From Leucobacter chromiireducens subsp. solipictus (GTDB taxonomy: Bacteria; Actinomycetota; Actinomycetes; Actinomycetales; Microbacteriaceae), in contig NZ_QYAC01000005.1 in the NCBI RefSeq assembly GCF_016758195.1, forward strand, positions 334,859 through 398,858: a DNA stretch of 64,000 nt, given 5' to 3'. Made by a program: the position numbers and the translations under genes. Of the stretch, positions 39,888 to 51,364 are shown piece after piece. The notes beneath the pieces were generated by a model, which was not told the DNA's origin, ran no database searches, and saw only the letters and a program-made list of their open reading frames with translations. Positions within the stretch are counted from its first letter, which is position 1, and each line of letters begins with the position of its first letter.

Positions 39888-41333
39888 ATGTCTGATGTGC
39901 ACACCGCGCGAGACACCGCCGGCGCTCAGAAATCGAGCCGCAAGCTCCGAGTGTGGGAGGTCACCGCGCTCTCCGTAGGCTTCATGGGGCCGGTGATGGC
40001 CATGGCCCTGAACGGCATCGGCGTGGCCGGCCTCGTTGGCAAATCCGTGCCGTTCACCTTCCTCCTCGCCTTTCTCGGCACGCTCCTCGTGGGCTACGGA
40101 TTCATTCGGCTGACCGGCTACTTCAGCCACGCCGGATCGGTGTATGCGCTGGCCGGTGCCACCATCGGCCCGCGCGCCGGATTCTTCGGGGGCTTCGCGC
40201 TGCTCGGCACCTACCTGTTCTTCGCCGCGTGCATTCTGGGTGCGACGGGGGTGTTCTTCGCCGCGTGGGCCGAGGAATTTGGCGGGTTCTGGGCGCAGAT
40301 TCCGTGGATCATCGTGGCCCTGGTTGTCGCGGTGCTCGTCGTGATCCTGAACGTCCGGGAATCGAAGATTGTGACCCGCGTGCTCTTCGTGATCGGCGTG
40401 CTAGGGGTGCTCGCCATGCTGGTGCTCGCGGTCGTCATCTTTGTCCGCGTGGGCAGCGGGAACGGCCCAGTGCCCGGGGCCACGATCGATCTCAGCACCT
40501 TCCTGCCGGGCGACGCCACCGCCGTCGGCGTGATGACGGCGTCGGTGTTCGCCTTCCTATCGTGGGCAGGGTTTGAATCGGGGAGCTCCCTCGGCGAAGA
40601 AACCGAGAACCCGAAACGCGTGATTCCCCGAGCCTTGCTGGGCGCGATCGTCGTCGCCGGGGTGCTGTACACGATCATGATGTTCGCGCAGACGATCGGC
40701 TATGGAACCGACGACGACGGGGTCGCCGCGTTCGCGGGGGCCAACTCCACGCTCACGAGCCTGAGCACGATCTACATCAGCCGCGAGTACGCGATGCTGG
40801 TGGCATTCATGGCGTTCATCGTCGCATTCGCCTCCGTCCTGAGCTCGACCGCCGCCGCCGCGCGGCTGATCTATGCGCTCGCGCGTGACGGTTTCGGCCC
40901 GAAGTGGCTGGGCGTTGCGAACCCGAAGACCCGGGTACCCGTCCCCGCCGTGGTGACCACGGTGATCATCGCCGTGGTGCTCGCGGGCGGGATCGCGGCG
41001 TTCGGCGGGACGGCCTTCGACGCCTACTACTGGTACGCCACCATCGCGACCCTGTGCATGGTCGTGGCGTATGGCATGACCTCGGTCGGCGTCATCGTCT
41101 ACGTGTTCCGCGGCACATCACGCATCCCGAAGTGGGAATCGGTGTTGCCGGTACTCGGCCTCATCTACCTCGCCTTCGTCTACGCGGTCCAGGTGATCGG
41201 CCAGGAAGCCCCGTACACCTTCTTCCCCTGGATCGCCGGCGCGTGGTGTCTCCTCGGCGCCGTGATCATCATCGCGCGCCCCCGCCTCGCCCAGCGGATC
41301 GGTGGCAAGCTCGCCACCGAAGACCTCGACTAA
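39888..41333 (+). CDS. APC-family amino acid/amine permease
   Basis: This 481-aa permease has twelve predicted helices. APC hallmarks are VTALSVGFMGPVMAMALNGI in helix 1, LSWAGFESGSSLGEETENPKR in helix 6, and ANPKTRVPVPAVVTT. It probably imports an amino acid or polyamine for the operon that follows (amidohydrolase, M20 hydrolase, aminotransferase, glutamine-synthetase-like ligase). CAAGGGAG precedes ATG 39888. The 200-bp divergent region is AT-rich and should hold both promoters. Confidence 0.88.
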   Translation: MSDVHTARDTAGAQKSSRKLRVWEVTALSVGFMGPVMAMALNGIGVAGLVGKSVPFTFLLAFLGTLLVGYGFIRLTGYFSHAGSVYALAGATIGPRAGFFGGFALLGTYLFFAACILGATGVFFAAWAEEFGGFWAQIPWIIVALVVAVLVVILNVRESKIVTRVLFVIGVLGVLAMLVLAVVIFVRVGSGNGPVPGATIDLSTFLPGDATAVGVMTASVFAFLSWAGFESGSSLGEETENPKRVIPRALLGAIVVAGVLYTIMMFAQTIGYGTDDDGVAAFAGANSTLTSLSTIYISREYAMLVAFMAFIVAFASVLSSTAAAARLIYALARDGFGPKWLGVANPKTRVPVPAVVTTVIIAVVLAGGIAAFGGTAFDAYYWYATIATLCMVVAYGMTSVGVIVYVFRGTSRIPKWESVLPVLGLIYLAFVYAVQVIGQEAPYTFFPWIAGAWCLLGAVIIIARPRLAQRIGGKLATEDLD

Positions 41334-41371
41334 CCCCGCTGCTCAGCTCCCCCTCCGGAAAGGACCGCCCT

Positions 41372-42541
41372 GTGCCTCAGACACTCCTCACCCCCGCAGC
41401 GTTCGCCGCGACAGACCTCGTCGATCACCACTGCCATGGAGTCGTTGAACACGCGCTCGCGCGACCCGAGTTCGAGACGCTGATCACCGAGTCAAACTGG
41501 GACGCCCCCGCGGGGACGAGCGTGTTCGATTCTCAGCTCGGGACCGCGATCCGGCGCTGGTGCGCGCCCCTGCTGGATCTCGACGCGCACGTCGACGCGG
41601 AGCGCTACCTGGAACGACGCGCGGAGCTCGGCGCCCGCGACGTGAACGAGCGTCTCCTGCGGGCAGCAGGGATCGACCGCTATCTCATCGAGACCGGGTA
41701 TCGCGGAGACGACATCCTCGACGCATCGGAGATGGCCACCCGCGCCGATGCGTCCGCGGACACGGTCGTGCGACTCGAACGGCTCGCAGAACAGCTCGTG
41801 GGTTCCCTCGAACACGGATCGGCGTACGCCGAGGCCTTCCGGGCTCGGCTCGCCGCAGAGGTGACGACCGCGGTCGGGGTGAAGACGATCGCGGCGTACC
41901 GGCTCGGCCTGGACTTTGATCCGGCGCGACCCACCGACGCCGAGGTTGCCGCGGCCGCGGAGGCCTGGATGCGCGAGCTCAGCGCCGGTGCCGAACCGCG
42001 GCTCGAGGACGCGGTGCTGATCCGGTTCGGGATCTGGTGCGCGGTGGACGCGCAACAAGCCATTCAGTTTCACATCGGGTTCGGGGACCCGGACGTGGAT
42101 CTGCACCGCTGCGACCCGCTCCTCCTCACGGAGTGGCTGCGGCTCACGCGGACCTCGGGGGCGCGGGTCCTGCTGCTCCACTGCTATCCGTTCCACCGGA
42201 ATGCGGGATACCTCGCGCACGTGTTCCCGCACGTCTACTGCGACGTCGGGCTCGCGATCAACTATGTCGGCGCGGCTTCGCCGCAGGTGATCGCTGAGTC
42301 GCTGGAACTGACGCCGTTCGATAAGGCCCTGTTCTCATCCGACGCGTTCGGGCTTCCCGAACTGTACTTCCTCGGAGCACACCTGTTCCGGCGCGGCCTC
42401 ACCCAGGTGATCAACGGTTGGATCGACGCGGACGAGTGGGACGCCGCGACCGGGGAATCCCTCGTGCGGAAGATCTGCGGCGAAAACGCGATGCGGGCCT
42501 ACCAGCTCGAACCCGACGCAGTGTTCGGCGCAGGGCGGTGA
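41372..42541 (+). CDS. FluG-like amidohydrolase (amidohydrolase 2 family)
   Basis: This 389-aa TIM-barrel amidohydrolase has LVDHHCHGVVEHAL (HxH-type metal ligands), LLLHCYPFHRNAGYLAHVFP, VYCDVGLAINYVG, and the catalytic FSSDAFGLPELYFLG Asp. It resembles the N-terminal half of FluG, which in fungi is fused to a glutamine-synthetase-like half; here the synthetase homologue is encoded 3.4 kb downstream in the same operon. It is probably a hydrolase or decarboxylase acting on gamma-glutamyl or related conjugates. GTG 41372 has GGAAAGGA upstream. Confidence 0.82.
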   Translation: MPQTLLTPAAFAATDLVDHHCHGVVEHALARPEFETLITESNWDAPAGTSVFDSQLGTAIRRWCAPLLDLDAHVDAERYLERRAELGARDVNERLLRAAGIDRYLIETGYRGDDILDASEMATRADASADTVVRLERLAEQLVGSLEHGSAYAEAFRARLAAEVTTAVGVKTIAAYRLGLDFDPARPTDAEVAAAAEAWMRELSAGAEPRLEDAVLIRFGIWCAVDAQQAIQFHIGFGDPDVDLHRCDPLLLTEWLRLTRTSGARVLLLHCYPFHRNAGYLAHVFPHVYCDVGLAINYVGAASPQVIAESLELTPFDKALFSSDAFGLPELYFLGAHLFRRGLTQVINGWIDADEWDAATGESLVRKICGENAMRAYQLEPDAVFGAGR

Positions 42542-42546
42542 GCGGC

Positions 42547-43743
42547 ATGACACGAGAATCCTTGCGAACGGCGCTCCTCGCGGCGACGACCCGTCACGCA
42601 GCGGCCGCCATTTCGCTCCGGGAATACTTGCACGAACACCCGACCCTGTCCGGCGAAGAACAGGCGGCTGCCGAGTGGATCGTCGAGCAAATGCCGATCC
42701 CCATGGACGTGATCGCCGAGACGGGCCGGATCGGGCGGATCGGGCCGACGGCGGGGGCCGCGATCGCGGTTCGCGCCGAGCTCGACGCCCTGCCCATTCG
42801 TGAACGGACCGGAGCATCCTTCGCGTCCTCGAACGGTGCCATGCACGCGTGTGGACATGATGTGCACCAGGCCGCGCTGATCGCGTTTGCGCGGGCCGCC
42901 GCGGAGTGCGAGCTGCCCTACGCCGTGGTCCCGTTCCTCCAGCCGCGGGAGGAGGCGTACCCGTCCGGTGCCCTCGACATCGTGCGCTCGGGCGCGCTCG
43001 CAGCGCAGCAGGTCCGAGCGGTCCTCGCCGCGCACGTCCACCCGCGGATTCCAGTCGGCTCCGTCGCGACGGGGACCGGACCGACGAACGCCGCGGCGGA
43101 CGAGATCCGGGTCACGGTCCGGGGTCGGGAGGGGCACGGCGCGTACCCGCACGAGGCCGCGAATCCGATCGGTGCGCTCGCCCAGATCGCGGTCGCCATG
43201 CCGGAACTCGTGCGCCGCACCGTGTCGCCGATGCACCCCGCCGTCCTGACGGTCGGCAGCATCCAGGCCGGTCACGCCGCGAACGTCATCCCCGCGGAGG
43301 GGCACCTCGCCGGGACCCTGCGCACGATGTACCGCGACGATCGTGAGCGCGTGCACGCCGCGCTCACGACGTTCGTGGACGGCCAGCTCGCAGCACACGG
43401 TATGACCGGGGAGATCCAGATCATCGAGGGTGAGCCGGTACTCGAGAACGATCCGGACCTGGTGGGGCACGTCGACGCCGAGCTGCACCACGCGGGATTG
43501 TCCGTGAGCGAACCGATGCGATCCTGCGGTGCCGACGATTTCTCCTTCTATTCCGAGCTCCTCCCCGGGGTGATGGCGTTCGTGGGCGTCGAGACCACCG
43601 GGGTCGAACCGCAGCCGAGCCTGCACCACGCCGAGTTCCTCCCGGACACGGATGCGGTGCGCAGGCTCGCCCTCACCCTCGCCGCCGGGTACCTCGGTGC
43701 CTGCGAGCAGCTCGATCGCGGACCGGCGGGGGAGGCATCGTGA
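42547..43743 (+). CDS. M20D-family amidohydrolase/carboxypeptidase
   Basis: This 398-aa metallo-hydrolase has the two-domain M20 layout: metal motifs MHACGHDVHQAALIAFA and LQPREEAYPSGA, lid-domain GREGHGAYPHEAANPIGA, and a final metal ligand in LHHAEFLPD. Relatives deacylate N-acyl amino acids (hippurate, IAA-amino acids, N-acetyl-diaminopimelate). It begins 5 bp after the FluG-like stop, and its own stop overlaps the aminotransferase start (GTGA). It may release amino acid or amine from N-acyl conjugates. Confidence 0.87.
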   Translation: MTRESLRTALLAATTRHAAAAISLREYLHEHPTLSGEEQAAAEWIVEQMPIPMDVIAETGRIGRIGPTAGAAIAVRAELDALPIRERTGASFASSNGAMHACGHDVHQAALIAFARAAAECELPYAVVPFLQPREEAYPSGALDIVRSGALAAQQVRAVLAAHVHPRIPVGSVATGTGPTNAAADEIRVTVRGREGHGAYPHEAANPIGALAQIAVAMPELVRRTVSPMHPAVLTVGSIQAGHAANVIPAEGHLAGTLRTMYRDDRERVHAALTTFVDGQLAAHGMTGEIQIIEGEPVLENDPDLVGHVDAELHHAGLSVSEPMRSCGADDFSFYSELLPGVMAFVGVETTGVEPQPSLHHAEFLPDTDAVRRLALTLAAGYLGACEQLDRGPAGEAS

Positions 43744-45041
43744 CCGCTCCACACACGCTGGCGGCGCGCGACGCGGGAGCGATCGCGGGCAACCAGAAAC
43801 TTCGGTTCTTCCCGCTGAGCGTCGTTTCGGGGCAGGGGAGTGAGGTCCGAGACGAGACCGGCCGGACGCTCCTGGATCTGTCCGCGGCGTGGGGGGCCAA
43901 CAGCCTCGGGCACGCGCATCCGCGGGTGGTCGCCGCGATCCAGCAGGCGGCCGCCAACGGTGCGGGGGCCAGCGTGCTCTCCGCCGTGCAACCCGCAGCG
44001 GTGGAGCTCGCCGAGCTGTTGATCGGGACATTTCCCGGGGCGGGGCGCGGTGATCGACGGGTCCTGTTCGGCCATTCCGGGACGGACGCGAACAGCGCCG
44101 CGCTCGCCGCAGCGCGTGCCGCGACCGGGCGCGACGCCGTGGTGGCTTTTCGCGGCGGGTATCACGGTGGCTTCGGCGCGGCCCAGGCCGTGAGCGGGGT
44201 CTTCGTCGAGGCCGGCGTCCCCGGCGATCCGGCGAGCGTGCTCCTGCCCTACCCCGCGCAGGAGTCGGACCTCCCGGAACTCTGGCGCACGCTCGAGGAC
44301 GTGCTCCGCACGCTTGACGTGGCCGCCGTCATCGTGGAACCGGTGCAATCCGACGGCGGAGTGATCGTGCCCCCGGACGGGTTCCTCGCCGGCCTGAGCA
44401 CGCGCACACGCCGCGCCGGGGCCGTGCTGATCGTCGACGAGGTGAAGGTGGGCCTCGCCCGGACCGGGCAGCTCCACGCCTTCCAACGGAGCGGGATCGC
44501 GCCGGATCTCGTGACACTCGGGAAAGCGCTCGGCGGGGGGACCCCGTTGTCGGCCGTTGTCGGCTCCGCGGATCTCCTGGACCGCTCGCCGGCGAGTGCG
44601 CTCCTCACGACTGCCGGCAACGGGGTGAGCACCGCAGCCGGGCACGCCGTCCTGGAGACGATCCTGTCAGACGACCTGGCGTCCGTGGCTCGGGACCGGG
44701 GAAATCACCTGCGCGGACTCCTGGCCACTGCGCAGCGCGATACCGGCGAGATCGCGGACGTGCGTGGCCTCGGCCTCAGCCTGGGAATCGAGCTGCAGCA
44801 GGACCCGGCGCACAGCGACCGACAGGCTGATGACCGCTTCACCCATCGAGTGATCTATCGGATGTGGCAGCTCGGTGTCGTGAACTATCTCGTGCGCGGC
44901 AACGTGATCGAGTGGACGCCGCCGCTGATTCTGACCGAACACGAGGCCGAACGCGCCGTGGATACCCTGCGGACTGCCATCGTTGAGGTACGTCACGGGG
45001 CGGTCAGCGACGCGGACATCGCCCCCTATCTCGGATGGTGA
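43740..45041 (+). CDS. Class III PLP aminotransferase
   Basis: This 433-aa fold-type I aminotransferase has the class III pattern: FGHSGTDANSAALAAAR, FRGGYHGGFGAA, the cofactor Asp in LIVDEVKVGLARTG and the PLP Lys in DLVTLGKALGGGTPL. Members use omega-amino acids or diamines such as 4-aminobutyrate, putrescine or ornithine, which matches an amine catabolic operon. GTG 43740 overlaps the preceding stop by 4 bp. The exact amino donor is unknown. Confidence 0.9.
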   Translation: MTAPHTLAARDAGAIAGNQKLRFFPLSVVSGQGSEVRDETGRTLLDLSAAWGANSLGHAHPRVVAAIQQAAANGAGASVLSAVQPAAVELAELLIGTFPGAGRGDRRVLFGHSGTDANSAALAAARAATGRDAVVAFRGGYHGGFGAAQAVSGVFVEAGVPGDPASVLLPYPAQESDLPELWRTLEDVLRTLDVAAVIVEPVQSDGGVIVPPDGFLAGLSTRTRRAGAVLIVDEVKVGLARTGQLHAFQRSGIAPDLVTLGKALGGGTPLSAVVGSADLLDRSPASALLTTAGNGVSTAAGHAVLETILSDDLASVARDRGNHLRGLLATAQRDTGEIADVRGLGLSLGIELQQDPAHSDRQADDRFTHRVIYRMWQLGVVNYLVRGNVIEWTPPLILTEHEAERAVDTLRTAIVEVRHGAVSDADIAPYLGW

Positions 45042-45056
45042 ATGGGGAGAGCACAC

Positions 45057-45896
45057 ATGAACGCGAAGAAAAGTAGCCTGGCCGAGGCCCTGAAGCTCTC
45101 GCTCGATGTCATGAGCCCGTCGGAAAAGAAGGTGGCCCGCGCACTCATCGCGGACTATCCGGTGGCGGGACTCGAGCCGGTCGCAAAGCTTGCGGACCGC
45201 GCCAGCGTGAGCGCCCCGACGGTGCTCCGCATGCTGGCCCGGGTCGGCATCCAGTCGTACCCGCAGATGCAGGAGATGCTGCGCGAGGAGATCTCGGAGC
45301 GCACCACCTCTCCGATCGATCAGTACGAGCTACGCTCCGAGCACACGGATGTGCACACGACCGCGACCGCGCGGGAGGTATTCGTCCGGGGGTTGAGCAG
45401 CAGCTTCGGGGCGATGCCGGTGTCCGAGTTCGACCGCATTATCGAGCTGCTCGCGGACCCGAAACGGCGGATCTGGGCCGTCGGCGGGCGGTACTCCGGC
45501 CTCCTCGCCGAGTACCTCACGCAGCACCTGCGGCTCCTGCGCGCCGACGTGCACTTCGTGGGCCGCGCCGAGTCGGACAAGTCACTGGCGCTGCTGGACA
45601 TGGGCCAGCGCGACGTGCTCATCGCGCTGGACTACCGGAGATACCAGGAGGCGACCGTGACGTTCGTCGCCCGGGCGAAGGAGCGACGAGCCACGACCGT
45701 GCTCCTGACCGACCCCTGGTTGTCACCCGCGGCGAAGCACGCGGACTATCTGATCTCGAGCGGTGTCGAGGCTCCGAGCCCGTTCGACTCCCTCGTCCCC
45801 TCACTTGCCCTCATCGAGACCATCGTTGCGGGCGTCGTCGAGCGGCTCGGTGATGAGCCGCTCGGACGGATCCAGGCGTTCGACGCCTGGGAATGA
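45057..45896 (+). CDS. RpiR/MurR-family regulator (HTH + SIS domain)
   Basis: This 279-aa regulator has an N-terminal HTH_6 domain (SEKKVARALIADYP and LADRASVSAPTVLRML, residues ~18-60) and a C-terminal SIS domain (WAVGGRYSGLLAEYLTQHL; LALLDMGQRDVLIALDYRRY). SIS domains usually bind phosphosugars, but RpiR proteins also control amine and amino-sugar operons. It is embedded in the amine operon, so it probably autoregulates it. ATG 45057 has GGGGAG 8 nt upstream; ATG 45042, in the same frame, lacks one. Confidence 0.88.
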   Translation: MNAKKSSLAEALKLSLDVMSPSEKKVARALIADYPVAGLEPVAKLADRASVSAPTVLRMLARVGIQSYPQMQEMLREEISERTTSPIDQYELRSEHTDVHTTATAREVFVRGLSSSFGAMPVSEFDRIIELLADPKRRIWAVGGRYSGLLAEYLTQHLRLLRADVHFVGRAESDKSLALLDMGQRDVLIALDYRRYQEATVTFVARAKERRATTVLLTDPWLSPAAKHADYLISSGVEAPSPFDSLVPSLALIETIVAGVVERLGDEPLGRIQAFDAWE

Positions 45897-45952
45897 TCCC
45901 ACCCCAGCGGGCCCGCATAGCCGCGGCCCCGCGCGACACTGAAGGACACACC

Positions 45953-47272
45953 GTGCGTAAAGAACCCCTCGCCATCATCCTGACGGCCGACCTCGCCGCG
46001 AAGGCTCGCGGACGCGCCTTCCGGCAGCAGGAGTTTCAGAAGTACCTGAACAGCGGGTGCGGCTGGGTGCCCGCGAACCTGGCGATCGACGCGTTCGGCT
46101 CGATCGTGACCCCGAATCCGTTCGGCGCGGTCGGCGATCTCCGGCTCATGCCGGATGCGTCGAGCATCGCGAGCGTCGCCCTGAACGACACGGGCGAGCT
46201 TACCACCCTGGTGCTCGCCGATGTCCACACCCCCGACGGTGCGCCCTGGGAGTGCGATCCGCGGACGTTCCTGAAGCGTGCGGTGGCCGATCTCGACGCG
46301 GAGACGGGGCTCAACGTCGTCTCGTCGTTCGAACACGAGTTCATGTTGCGCGACGACGCCGGCAGTCCGGTCAACACCCCCTTCTCGCTGGAGTCGTTCC
46401 TGGAGGAGGAAGAACTGGGGGGCCGCCTCGTCGCCGCGCTCGACGATGCCGGTCTGGAACCCGAGATGTGGCTGCCCGAGTTCGGGCGGAACCAGTTCGA
46501 GATCACCCTGAGCCCGGCGAGCGCCCTCGTCGCCGCCGACCGCGCGGTCTATCTGCGCGAGATCACCCGGCACGTGGCGAGCAGCCTGGGGAAACGGATC
46601 ACGTTCTCGCCGATCATCGAGGAGAACGGCGGCGGCAACGGCGTGCACGTGCACCTCAGCCTGAAAGACCGCGACGGGCGGTTCGTGACGTACGACGCCG
46701 AACGCCCCAGCATGCTGTCCGACGTGGCTGGATCGTTTGCCGCGGGCATTCTGAAGTACGCGGAGGCGTTCCAGGCCATCGCGGCCTCGGCCCCGCTGTC
46801 GTACGAGCGCCTGGCCCCGCAGCGGTGGAGCGCCGGCGGGATCTTCCTGGGGGAGAACAACCGCGAAGCGCTGCTCCGGATTTGTCCGTTGTTCAACACC
46901 CCTGGGGCAAATCACCAGACGCAGTACAACCTGGAATACCGGGCCGCCGATGCAACGAGCAACCCCTGGCTGATCCTCGGGTGCCTGATCCGCGCGGGCC
47001 TCGCCGGGATCCGCGAGCAGCTTCCGACGCCGACGATCGTGAGCGGCGACTCGGACGCCCTGACGGACGCGGAGCGGAATGAACTCGGCATCCGTCCGAT
47101 CCCGAGCACGCTCGCGGAAGCGCTCGACCGCTTCGAAGACTCGGACGTTGCTCGCGACTGGTTCGCCCCGGATCTGGCGGCCACCTTCCTCGCGGTGAAG
47201 CGCGCGGAGATCGCGAAGACCGCGGAACTGGAACCGCAGGCGCGGTACGACGCGTACGCGGAAACGTACTAG
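45953..47272 (+). CDS. Glutamine-synthetase-like ligase (gamma-glutamyl amine/amino acid synthetase type)
   Basis: This 439-aa member of the glutamine synthetase fold has FEHEFMLRDD, the PEFGRNQFEITL and ENGGGNGVHVHLSL (metal and ammonia region) motifs, and ENNREALLRICP. Low similarity to true nitrogen-assimilating GlnA and the context of amine genes suggest a PuuA/GlnA3-type enzyme that gamma-glutamylates an amine with ATP as the first catabolic step. GTG 45953 has GAAGGAC upstream; an earlier ATG overlaps the rpiR stop but lacks an obvious site. A GC-rich hairpin region follows. Confidence 0.85.
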   Translation: MRKEPLAIILTADLAAKARGRAFRQQEFQKYLNSGCGWVPANLAIDAFGSIVTPNPFGAVGDLRLMPDASSIASVALNDTGELTTLVLADVHTPDGAPWECDPRTFLKRAVADLDAETGLNVVSSFEHEFMLRDDAGSPVNTPFSLESFLEEEELGGRLVAALDDAGLEPEMWLPEFGRNQFEITLSPASALVAADRAVYLREITRHVASSLGKRITFSPIIEENGGGNGVHVHLSLKDRDGRFVTYDAERPSMLSDVAGSFAAGILKYAEAFQAIAASAPLSYERLAPQRWSAGGIFLGENNREALLRICPLFNTPGANHQTQYNLEYRAADATSNPWLILGCLIRAGLAGIREQLPTPTIVSGDSDALTDAERNELGIRPIPSTLAEALDRFEDSDVARDWFAPDLAATFLAVKRAEIAKTAELEPQARYDAYAETY

Positions 47273-47278
47273 GAGAGC

Positions 47279-47335
47279 CGCGCGGCGCGGGCCGGACCCG
47301 CGCCGCGGGCGGACGGCCCGCCCGCGACCGATCTC
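47279..47335 (+). terminator. Double GC hairpin downstream of the ligase gene
   Basis: 9-bp perfect arms (47283-47291 and 47297-47305) are followed by a second small GC hairpin in 47303-47327. They lie between the amine operon and argF, just upstream of the argF promoter. Termination is likely but there is no T-tract. Confidence 0.55.
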
Positions 47336-47365
47336 GCCACCCGCCCGCACAGGTAAGCTGAATGA

Positions 47366-49836
<2,471 letters not shown>

Positions 49837-49837
49837 C

Positions 49838-49880
49838 CTCCGGCCTCCGGCCTCCGGCCGCCGGCCGCCGGCCGCCGGGG
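49838..49880. repeat. GCCTCCG/GCCGCCG heptamer repeat
   Basis: About six heptamers of the form CCTCCGG then CCGCCGG lie right after the argH stop. This is another short tandem repeat at a gene end, with no function assigned. Confidence 0.85.
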
Positions 49881-49925
49881 CCCCGTTGCCCCGGGCCCGT
49901 AACCCAGGGCTACGCCTGCACCGAC

Positions 49926-49985
49926 ACCGAAGGGTGAGTTGTGGGGCCTTCCTCGAGAGGAAGCCCCCACAACTCACCCTTCGGT
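49926..49985. terminator. 60-bp near-perfect palindrome, bidirectional terminator
   Basis: 29-bp arms (49926-49954 and 49957-49985) with a single mismatch (C49947 opposite C49964) lie between the convergent argH and FtsX-like genes. The outer part contains GGGTGAGTT, shared with the palindrome at 22634-22689. Its position favours termination of both genes. Confidence 0.85.
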
Positions 49986-50008
49986 GCGTCTGCGGCGCGG
50001 GCCCGCCG

Positions 50009-51364
50009 CTATTCCGCGGCGCGGGGCGCGCTCGCGGCGACCGTGTGGAGCAGCGGGCGGGTGGCGAGCAGGGTGAGGAGCACGATCCCGATCCCGGCGG
50101 CGACGGACCCCAGGATCACGGCCAGCGAGAGCGGGGCGAGCACGATCGCCATGCCGAGCAGCGGGAACACGAGCACACCGGCGAGGATCGCGGCGCCGAG
50201 AGACGCAAGGAGGAGGGGCAGCAGTGTGGCCTTGCGCCGCGCTGCGTCCTGCATCGCGAGCGGTGCCCCCATCACGTCGATGGAGCGGATGACCTCGGCG
50301 CGGTCGAGGATCTGCGCGGCCTGGTTCACGCCCACCGAGCAGGCCACCATGATGAACGAGCCGATCACGGTGATGATGATGCCCGTGGCGATATCGGCGA
50401 CGGGGAAGGCCTCACCGGCCTCGGCCCCGCCGGTGTCGCCCGGGTCCACCGCGGCGAGGAGCGCGACGCCGGATCCGGCAAACACCGCGACAAAACTCGA
50501 CATCGCGACGCCAGACACCTGCCGCCAGGCGGCCCGCGGGCCCTCAAGGATCTGGCGTGCGGCGAGGAGGTCGGCGGGCCGCTGAGCGCGTCGCGCCTTC
50601 GCCCGGCCGAAGACGCCGAGCAGCCACGCTCCGATGAGGTCGAGCGCCAGCAGTGCGATACCAAACGCGAAGCCCATGGCCCCGATCATCGCGACGATCC
50701 CGCCGATGGAACCGAAGCCGTTCAGCACGCTGACGATCCCGGCCGCCACCGCGATCGCGAGCACCGCGAAGATCGCCTGCACCCACGGCAGCTTCGGGGC
50801 TTGCTGCTTCAGGGCGACGCCGAGCGGGGAGATGATGACGCGTCGCAGGCTGAGCACCGCGCTCACGGCCGCGATCGCCGTCACTCCGAGCACCACCACG
50901 AGGGCGTGCAGCGGCGGCAGGGCGACCCCGGCGGCACCGAGCGCCTCGCCCCGGAACTGGATCAGCCCGACGAGCGGCGCGGCAGCGTAGGCGAGGGCGG
51001 CCCCGACGACCGCGCCGCCGAACGCGAGGGCCGATGCCTCGATCACGGCGAGCAACGCCGTCGATCGTGCCGGCATGCCGAGCAAGCGGAGCACCGCGAG
51101 TCGGTCGTCGCGCCGCCGCGCGGAGAGCCGGGCGGCCGCGTGGCCGAGCGAGAGCAGCGGAATGATGAGGAGCACGAGGGCGATCACCGCGCAGACCCAA
51201 TAGAGGGGCGCGAGCTCGTCGGTGTACGACCAGAACGTCTGCGCGCCGCCGAGCACGGTCGCGAGGAGGAGGGTCACGCTCGCGAAGGCGATGATCGGGA
51301 GGAGCAGCGCGGCCGAGCCTTGGCGGCTTGGCCGCGAGAGGAGGGGGAGGACGCGGCCGATCAT
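50009..51364 (-). CDS. FtsX-like ABC transporter permease
   Basis: This 451-aa permease has about eight to ten predicted helices in two FtsX-like halves (ARRDDRLAVLRLLGMPARSTA; AQILDRAEVIRSIDVMGAP). It is of the MacB/FtsX-like type that uses conformational change rather than a classic import path, and may export or extract a peptide or lipid. Its start overlaps the ATPase stop (ATGA), so the pair form one transporter. The substrate is unknown. Confidence 0.87.
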   Translation of the reverse strand: MIGRVLPLLSRPSRQGSAALLLPIIAFASVTLLLATVLGGAQTFWSYTDELAPLYWVCAVIALVLLIIPLLSLGHAAARLSARRRDDRLAVLRLLGMPARSTALLAVIEASALAFGGAVVGAALAYAAAPLVGLIQFRGEALGAAGVALPPLHALVVVLGVTAIAAVSAVLSLRRVIISPLGVALKQQAPKLPWVQAIFAVLAIAVAAGIVSVLNGFGSIGGIVAMIGAMGFAFGIALLALDLIGAWLLGVFGRAKARRAQRPADLLAARQILEGPRAAWRQVSGVAMSSFVAVFAGSGVALLAAVDPGDTGGAEAGEAFPVADIATGIIITVIGSFIMVACSVGVNQAAQILDRAEVIRSIDVMGAPLAMQDAARRKATLLPLLLASLGAAILAGVLVFPLLGMAIVLAPLSLAVILGSVAAGIGIVLLTLLATRPLLHTVAASAPRAAE

